A DNA stretch of 64,000 nt from Mycolicibacterium parafortuitum (GTDB taxonomy: Bacteria > Actinomycetota > Actinomycetes > Mycobacteriales > Mycobacteriaceae), in NCBI RefSeq assembly GCF_010725485.1, contig NZ_AP022598.1, positions 5,270,001 to 5,334,000 on the forward strand, read 5' to 3'. Numbering within the stretch: position 1 is the stretch's first letter; every line of letters begins with the position of its first letter. The translations under genes and the position numbers were made by a program. Below the pieces are notes generated by a model that had not been told where the DNA came from, searched no databases, and saw only the letters and a program-made list of their open reading frames with translations. This document shows, piece after piece, positions 59,000 through 64,000 of this stretch.

Positions 59000-59585
59000 G
59001 CAATGTGCGCGGTTTCCAGGCCGGGCGACGCTCTTCGAAAGCCTTGATTTCATCCTGTTTGCGCAGCGTAAGGCCTATATCGTCGAGTCCTTCGAGAAGC
59101 CGCCAGGCGGTGTAGTCGTCAATGTTGAACGGCACCATGATGGTTCCGGCGACGATCGACCGATCTTGAAGATTTACAGTGATTTCCGTCCCGGGATGCT
59201 GCTCGATGGCCTTCCACAACAATTCGACGTCGTCCTGCGCCACTTGCGCCGCGAGCAGACCCGCCTTGCCCGCATTCCCGCGGAAGATATCGGCGAAACG
59301 CGACGAGATGACTACCCGGAATCCGAAGTCCATCAGCGCCCAGACCGCATGCTCGCGCGAGGATCCGGTGCCGAAATCGGGTCCGGCGACCAACACTGAG
59401 CCTTTGTCGAACGGCGGCTGATTGAGCACGAACGACGGATCGTTGCGCCAGGCGGCGAAGAGCCCGTCCTCGAATCCGGTTCGGGTCACCCTTTTCAGGT
59501 ACACCGCCGGGATGATCTGGTCGGTGTCGACGTTCGAGCGGCGCAGCGGGACGCCGATCCCGGTGTGGGTCGTAAAGGCTTCCAT
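58992..59585 (-). CDS. leuD: 3-isopropylmalate dehydratase small subunit
   Basis: Small subunit of isopropylmalate isomerase (leucine synthesis). 197 residues: [80 protein letters not shown] preferred since AGGAG lies seven bases upstream; a GTG one codon earlier is less likely. 19 bp after leuC. Matches Rv2987c. Confidence 0.96.
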   Translation of the reverse strand: MEAFTTHTGIGVPLRRSNVDTDQIIPAVYLKRVTRTGFEDGLFAAWRNDPSFVLNQPPFDKGSVLVAGPDFGTGSSREHAVWALMDFGFRVVISSRFADIFRGNAGKAGLLAAQVAQDDVELLWKAIEQHPGTEITVNLQDRSIVAGTIMVPFNIDDYTAWRLLEGLDDIGLTLRKQDEIKAFEERRPAWKPRTLPA

Positions 59586-59604
59586 CACAAGTCTCCTGTC
59601 GGGT

Positions 59605-61050
59605 TTAGTGAGCGGCCACGGGGGCCAGATCGGCGGGTGAGGACAGCGTCCCCCGCACGGCCGTCGCGGCGGCGACCGCCGGCGAGACCAGGTGCGTGCG
59701 ACCGCCCTTGCCCTGCCTGCCCTCGAAGTTGCGGTTCGACGTCGAGGCGCACCGCTCCCCCGGCGCCAACTGATCTGGATTCATTCCAAGGCACATCGAG
59801 CATCCCGCCTGTCGCCATTCAGCGCCCGCGGCGGTGAAGATCTCACCGAGGCCTTCGGATTCGGCCTGTGCGCGCACGCGCATCGAACCCGGCACGATCA
59901 GCATCCGGACGTTGTCGGCCACCTTGCGGCCCCGCAGCACCTCGGCGACGACCCGCAGATCCTCGATCCTGCCGTTGGTGCACGAGCCGACGAACACGGC
60001 GTCGACCGGAATCTCCCGCATCGGGGTGCCCGGCCGAAGGTCCATGTACGTCAACGCCTTTTCGACGGCCTGGCGCTCCCCCTCGTCGAAGACCATCTCC
60101 GGGTCCGGAACGGAGTCCGACAGCGGCACACCCTGGCCGGGGTTGGTTCCCCAGGTGACGAACGGGCTCAGCGTCGCCGCGTCGATGTAGACCTCGGCGT
60201 CGAACGTCGCGCCCTCGTCGGTGCGCAGTTGCTTCCACGCCTCGACGGCGGCGTCCCAGTCGGCGCCCTTCGGCGCATGCGGGCGGCCGCGCAGGAACTC
60301 GAACGTGGTCTCGTCCGGCGCGATCATGCCGGCGCGCGCCCCGGCCTCGATGCTCATGTTGCAGATCGTCATCCGGCCCTCCATCGACAGCGATTCGATG
60401 GCACTGCCCCGGTATTCGATGACGTAGCCCTGGCCGCCACCGGTACCGATCTTCGCGATCACCGCCAGGATGATGTCCTTGGCGCTGACACCGGGCGGCA
60501 GCTCGCCGTCGACGTTGACCGCCATCGTCTTGAACGGTCGCAGCGGCAGCGTCTGGGTGGCCATCACGTGCTCCACCTCAGAGGTGCCGATGCCCATCGC
60601 CAGCGCGCCGAACGCACCGTGGGTGGAGGTGTGGCTGTCGCCGCACACCACCGTCATACCGGGCTGGGTCAGTCCCAGCTGCGGTCCGATGATGTGCACG
60701 ATGCCCTGCTCGGCGTCCCCCATCGGGTGCAACCGGATGCCGAATTCCTCACAGTTGCGCCGCAACGTCTCCACCTGTGTCCGCGAGACGGGATCGGCGA
60801 TCGGCTTGTCGATGTCGACGGTCGGGACGTTGTGGTCCTCGGTCGCGATCGTCAGATCGGGCCTGCGCACCGGGCGCCCGGCCAGGCGCAGCCCGTCGAA
60901 CGCCTGCGGACTGGTCACCTCGTGGACGAGGTGCAAGTCGATGTAGATGAGGTCGGGCTCGCGCGCCGCGCCCTCTCCGGTCCCGGCAACGACCACGTGA
61001 TCGCTCCAGACCTTCTCGGCGAGCGTGCGGGGCTGATTCGCAACGGCCAT
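59605..61050 (-). CDS. leuC: 3-isopropylmalate dehydratase large subunit
   Basis: Aconitase-family enzyme with a 4Fe-4S cluster that isomerises 2- to 3-isopropylmalate with LeuD. 481 residues: [11 protein letters not shown] start, cluster cysteines in [13 protein letters not shown] and [43 protein letters not shown] and the [10 protein letters not shown] segment. The start is an ATG whose upstream DNA is the IclR operator. Matches Rv2988c. Confidence 0.97.
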   Translation of the reverse strand: MAVANQPRTLAEKVWSDHVVVAGTGEGAAREPDLIYIDLHLVHEVTSPQAFDGLRLAGRPVRRPDLTIATEDHNVPTVDIDKPIADPVSRTQVETLRRNCEEFGIRLHPMGDAEQGIVHIIGPQLGLTQPGMTVVCGDSHTSTHGAFGALAMGIGTSEVEHVMATQTLPLRPFKTMAVNVDGELPPGVSAKDIILAVIAKIGTGGGQGYVIEYRGSAIESLSMEGRMTICNMSIEAGARAGMIAPDETTFEFLRGRPHAPKGADWDAAVEAWKQLRTDEGATFDAEVYIDAATLSPFVTWGTNPGQGVPLSDSVPDPEMVFDEGERQAVEKALTYMDLRPGTPMREIPVDAVFVGSCTNGRIEDLRVVAEVLRGRKVADNVRMLIVPGSMRVRAQAESEGLGEIFTAAGAEWRQAGCSMCLGMNPDQLAPGERCASTSNRNFEGRQGKGGRTHLVSPAVAAATAVRGTLSSPADLAPVAAH

Positions 61051-61051
61051 C

Positions 61052-61082
61052 TTGACTGTCTCACATTCTGGAAAGCTAGTAT
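61052..61082 (+). promoter_or_regulatory. iclR-family gene promoter, leaderless
   Basis: TTGACT (61052-61057) and TAGTAT (61077-61082), spacing 19, precede the GTG start at 61089 by only six bases from the -10. The transcript would begin at the start codon. Confidence 0.45.
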
Positions 61083-61097
61083 CTCCTTGTGAGACAG
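61056..61097. promoter_or_regulatory. inverted-repeat operator between leuC and the IclR gene
   Basis: CTGTCTCACA (61056-61065) and TGTGAGACAG (61088-61097) are perfect inverted repeats 22 bp apart. The right arm includes the GTG start of the IclR gene; the left arm lies next to the leuC start. Likely site for autoregulation and leuCD control by the IclR protein. Confidence 0.65.
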
Positions 61098-61790
61098 AAT
61101 AGCGGCATCGGCGTTCTGGACAAAGCGATCACCGTGTTGCACGCGGTGGCCGAGACCCCGTGTGGGCTGGCCGATCTCTGCGAGCGCACCGGGCTGCCGC
61201 GCGCGACCGCGCACCGTCTGGCGGTGGGCCTGGAGGTGCACCGGATGCTGGCCCGCGACGGCGACGGGCAGTGGCTGCTCGGCCCCGCGCTCACCGAACT
61301 GGCCGGTCAGGTCAACGACCCGCTGCTCGCCGCGGGTGCGGTGGTGCTGCCGCGGCTGCGCGAACTGACCGGCGAGAGCGTCCAGCTCTACCGCCGCGAG
61401 GGCACCAGCCGGATCTGCGTGGCAGCCCTGGAACCCCCAGCCGGACTGCGGGATACCGTGCCCATCGGCACTCGTCTGCCGATGACCGCCGGATCCGGGG
61501 CCAAGGTGCTGCTGGCCTTCGCCGACGCGAGCACCCAGCAGGCGGTGCTGCCCGCGGCGAAGTTCACCGACCGCACGCTGGCCGAGGTACGCAAGCGCGG
61601 ATGGGCGCAGAGCGCCGCCGAACGCGAACCTGGGGTGGCCAGCGTGTCGGCTCCGGTGCGCGACGGGCGCGGTGCGGTGATCGCCGCGGTGTCGGTGTCC
61701 GGTCCGATCGACCGGATGGGCCGGCGTCCCGGCGCGCGCTGGGCAGCCGATCTCGTCGCCGCCGCCGACGCGTTGACCCGGCGCCTCTGA
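61089..61790 (+). CDS. IclR-family regulator, probably of leuCD
   Basis: 233 residues. N-terminal winged helix ([47 protein letters not shown]) and C-terminal IclR effector domain ([51 protein letters not shown]). Homologues next to leuCD in actinobacteria (NdgR, LtbR, AreB types) control leucine genes. GTG start inside the operator arm. Matches Rv2989. Confidence 0.93.
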   Translation: MRQNSGIGVLDKAITVLHAVAETPCGLADLCERTGLPRATAHRLAVGLEVHRMLARDGDGQWLLGPALTELAGQVNDPLLAAGAVVLPRLRELTGESVQLYRREGTSRICVAALEPPAGLRDTVPIGTRLPMTAGSGAKVLLAFADASTQQAVLPAAKFTDRTLAEVRKRGWAQSAAEREPGVASVSAPVRDGRGAVIAAVSVSGPIDRMGRRPGARWAADLVAAADALTRRL

Positions 61791-61833
61791 CAAGACGCCC
61801 GGGGCGCGGCGGCCCCGACAGGATGCCGATGAA

Positions 61834-61866
61834 AAAACTCCGGGCCTCGACGAGGCCCGGAGTTTT
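61834..61866. terminator. bidirectional intrinsic terminator, IclR gene / tRNA-Glu
   Basis: AAAACTCCGGGCCT and AGGCCCGGAGTTTT form a 14-bp stem with a 5-base loop. T-run on the plus strand after the stem, and a six-T run on the minus strand. It lies 43 bp after the IclR stop and 7 bp after the tRNA-Glu 3' end. Confidence 0.88.
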
Positions 61867-61873
61867 CGATATG

Positions 61874-61946
61874 TACCCCCGATGGGATTCGAACCCACGC
61901 TACCGCCGTGAGAGGGCGGCGTCCTAGGCCGCTAGACGACGGGGGC
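61874..61946 (-). tRNA. tRNA-Glu (anticodon CUC)
   Basis: Minus-strand cloverleaf of 73 bases: acceptor GCCCCCG/CGGGGGT (with a G-U end pair) and discriminator A, D-arm region, anticodon stem CCGCC/GGCGG with loop CTCTCAC giving anticodon CUC, T-arm with GGGTTCGAATCCC. CCA is not encoded. It lies next to tRNA-Gln and near gltX, which charges tRNA-Glu. Confidence 0.95.
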
Positions 61947-62011
61947 TAGAACTGCTTTCCGGTTGGTCAGCATAGCTCAGTTGAGATTGCTGACCTAATC
62001 GGCCGCGTTGG

Positions 62012-62083
62012 CTGGGGTACCAGGACTCGAACCTAGAATGGCTGAACCAGAATCAGCTGTGTTGCCAATTACACCATACCCCA
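62012..62083 (-). tRNA. tRNA-Gln (anticodon CUG)
   Basis: Minus-strand cloverleaf of 72 bases: acceptor TGGGGTA/TACCCCA with discriminator G, anticodon stem GCTGA/TCAGC and loop TTCTGGT giving CUG, T-arm GGTTCGAGTCC. CCA not encoded. In mycobacteria this tRNA is first mischarged with Glu by a non-discriminating GltX, then amidated by GatCAB. Confidence 0.95.
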
Positions 62084-62211
62084 TTAGCTGCCTGTAACCG
62101 CAGGTCACAGACCGCTTTTCGACCCTTCGCGCCTCAGTCGCATCTCTGCGGGCCGCTGCGCGATATCTCGTGGGCCGACGAGCAGACTACCAAAGATTTC
62201 GGAGTGGTTTT

Positions 62212-63687
62212 TCACGCCTCCGGTCCGGCGGCGGTTGCGGCGTGGTCGCGACCGGCGCGCAGCCGCTCCAGGCTGCGTTCACGGCCGAGAAGTTCGAGGG
62301 ACTCGAACAGCGGCGGGCTGACCGAGGAGCCGGTGGCCGCGACCCGGACCGGACCGAACGCCTTGCGGGGTTTGAGCTCGAGGCGCTCGATCAGCGCCAC
62401 CTTCAGCGCCTCCTCGATGTCGGCGGTCCGCCACTGCGTGACGCCTTCAAGGGCCTCCAGAGCCGCTGTGAGCACCGGAACGGCCGCGGCCTTGAGTTCC
62501 TTGCCCGCGGACTTCTCATCGAGCGTGAACGACGACTCGTCGAGGAACTTCAACAGGTCCCATGCGTCGCCGAGCACCACGATGCGGGTCTGCACCAGCG
62601 CGGCCGCCTCGGCGAAGCGCGCATCGTCCAGGCCGGTGTGGTGGCCGTGCGCATCGAAGTACGCGGCGAGCCGGCGCGCGAACTCCGCGGGCTCGAGCAG
62701 CCGGATGTGCTCGGCGTTGAGTGCGTCGGCCTTCTTCTGGTCGAACCGGGCCGGGTTGGAGTTGACGTCGGCCACGTCGAACGCGGCGACCATCTCGTCG
62801 AGGCTGAAGATGTCCCGGTCGTCGGCGATCGACCAGCCCAGCAGGGCAAGGTAGTTCAGCAGACCCTCGGGGATGAAGCCGCGGTCGCGATGCAGGAACA
62901 GGTTGGACTGCGGATCGCGCTTGGACAGCTTCTTGTTGCCCTCGCCGAGCACCGGCGGCAGGTGCGCGAACGCCGGTGTCATATCCGTCACACCGATGCG
63001 GATCAGCGCGGCGTAGAGGGCCAGCTGACGGGGCGTGGACGGCAGCAGGTCCTCACCGCGCAGCACATGTGTGATCTTCATCAACGCGTCGTCGACCGGA
63101 TTGACCAACGTGTACAACGGATCTCCGCTACCGCGGGTCAGCGCGAAATCGGGCACCGATCCGGCCGGGAACGTCGTCTCGCCACGGACCAGGTCGACCC
63201 AGGTCAGGTCGGTGTCGGGCATGCGCAGCCGCACCACCGGCTTGCGGCCCTCGGCCAGAAACGCCGCGCGCTGCTCCTCGGTCAGCTCGCGGTCGTAGTT
63301 GTCATAGCCCAGCTTCGGGTTGCGCCCGGCGGCGAGATGGCGCGCCTCGACCTCCTCGGCGGTCGAGAAGGCCTCGTAGGCCTCACCGGCGTCCAGCAGG
63401 CGGTGGATCACGTCCAGGTAGATGTCCCGGCGCTCGGACTGGCGGTACGGCGCGTAGGGTCCGCCGACCTCGGGGCCCTCGTCCCAGTCCATGCCGAGCC
63501 AGCGCAGCGCGTCCAGCAGCGCCAGGTAGCTCTCCTCGCTGTCGCGCTGGGAGTCGGTGTCCTCGATGCGGAACACGAAATCGCCGCCGGTGTGGCGGGC
63601 GTAGGCCCAGTTGAACAGCGCCGTCCGGATCAACCCGACGTGCGGCGTGCCCGTCGGCGACGGACAGAACCTGACCCGAACTTTCAC
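62212..63687 (-). CDS. gltX: glutamyl-tRNA synthetase
   Basis: Class I synthetase of 491 residues that loads Glu on tRNA-Glu and probably tRNA-Gln. HIGH-like motif in [32 protein letters not shown] in place of KMSKS, and an anticodon-binding C-terminal half. GTG start that overlaps the FAH-family stop as GTGA. Both substrate tRNAs lie downstream on the same strand. Matches Rv2992c. Confidence 0.96.
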   Translation of the reverse strand: MKVRVRFCPSPTGTPHVGLIRTALFNWAYARHTGGDFVFRIEDTDSQRDSEESYLALLDALRWLGMDWDEGPEVGGPYAPYRQSERRDIYLDVIHRLLDAGEAYEAFSTAEEVEARHLAAGRNPKLGYDNYDRELTEEQRAAFLAEGRKPVVRLRMPDTDLTWVDLVRGETTFPAGSVPDFALTRGSGDPLYTLVNPVDDALMKITHVLRGEDLLPSTPRQLALYAALIRIGVTDMTPAFAHLPPVLGEGNKKLSKRDPQSNLFLHRDRGFIPEGLLNYLALLGWSIADDRDIFSLDEMVAAFDVADVNSNPARFDQKKADALNAEHIRLLEPAEFARRLAAYFDAHGHHTGLDDARFAEAAALVQTRIVVLGDAWDLLKFLDESSFTLDEKSAGKELKAAAVPVLTAALEALEGVTQWRTADIEEALKVALIERLELKPRKAFGPVRVAATGSSVSPPLFESLELLGRERSLERLRAGRDHAATAAGPEA

Positions 63688-64000
63688 GACTTACCCTTCC
63701 GCACAACAGGATTCGATAATGTCCCGATGCCTTCGACGGTGATGCTGACGTTGTCCCCGTGCTCCAGTGGGCCCACCCCCTCCGGGGTGCCGGTCAAGAT
63801 CAGATCGCCGGGCAGCAGCGTCATCACCGACGAGATCCACTCGATGATCGCCCCGATGTCGTGGATCATCAACGACGTTCGGCTGCGCTGTTTGACCTCG
63901 CCGTTGACCTCCGTGCGGATCTCCAGATCCGACGGGTCCACGTCGGTGACGATCCACGGGCCGACCGGACAGAAGGTGTCGTGCCCCTTGGCCCGCATCC
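63684..64000 (-). CDS. fumarylacetoacetate hydrolase-family protein, 5'-truncated
   Basis: Only the C-terminal ~105 residues are in the window; the start lies beyond 64000. Visible: [77 protein letters not shown], typical of the FAH fold with the TGTPxGVG loop. The family hydrolyses or isomerises 2-oxo acids such as 2-hydroxyhepta-2,4-diene-1,7-dioate. Matches Rv2993c. It ends GTGA-coupled to gltX. Confidence 0.92.
   Translation of the reverse strand, partial: MRAKGHDTFCPVGPWIVTDVDPSDLEIRTEVNGEVKQRSRTSLMIHDIGAIIEWISSVMTLLPGDLILTGTPEGVGPLEHGDNVSITVEGIGTLSNPVVRKGKS

Overview
The window reads as chromosomal DNA of a Mycobacterium, most likely a rapid-growing Mycolicibacterium type. It is very GC-rich, genes are tightly packed with ATGA/GTGA overlaps, and GTG and TTG starts are common. 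From memory of H37Rv, gene order follows the M. tuberculosis stretch from about Rv2901c to Rv2993c: rnhB-lepB-rplS, trmD-rimM-KH-rpsP, ffh, glnD-glnB-amt, ftsY, smc, fpg-rnc, sepIVA, coaD, rsmD-pca, recG, ung-thiL, ddl, gpsA, fbiD, ppk-mutT1, hupB, leuDC, tRNA-Glu/Gln, gltX. I see no insertion sequence, prophage, CRISPR array, rRNA gene or plasmid feature.

Layout. 1-8 kb: end of a tandem TetR regulator, then the ribosomal/tRNA-modification cluster on the minus strand, interrupted by the lipoprotein gene lppW and followed by mgtE. 8-11 kb: two NTF2-like proteins, two tandem D,D-carboxypeptidases and an amidohydrolase. 11.9-19.4 kb: SRP (ffh, ftsY) around the nitrogen operon amt-glnB-glnD, which has GlnR-type sites upstream of amt. 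19.5-27.8 kb: a type 2 isopentenyl-diphosphate isomerase, then smc, acyP, OsmC, fpg, rnc, DUF177 and sepIVA. 27.9-31.7 kb: hemerythrin, coaD and a divergent P450/LuxR pair, where M. tuberculosis carries the PDIM/PGL lipid locus. 31.7-38.4 kb: rsmD, pyruvate carboxylase, VKOR/DsbA disulfide pair and a LipN-type esterase. 38.5-43.1 kb: an aldo-keto reductase and a four-gene membrane/PepSY/PCu(A)C/DyP-peroxidase operon, probably for copper or heme-peroxidase function. 43-50.9 kb: secreted HNH nuclease, recG, FakA-like kinase, rpmB, ung, thiL, an Lrp ligand-domain protein and a DUF3515 protein. 50.9-58 kb: ddl, a PLP enzyme and gpsA, then fbiD (F420), ppk and mutT1. 58-64 kb: hupB, leuDC with divergent IclR, two tRNAs, gltX and a partial FAH-family gene.

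Most of the window is housekeeping. The parts that stand out are: the metal/peroxidase operon; the P450/LuxR pair; fni beside smc; duplicated carboxypeptidases that both look leaderless; a rsmD gene with no standard start codon that seems to begin at a CTG overlapping the pca stop; a 26-bp tandem repeat of small hairpins across the LuxR/rsmD convergent ends; the GlnR array; and the leuC/iclR operator. No clearly new multi-gene system is evident; the DyP operon is the best candidate for an under-described one.
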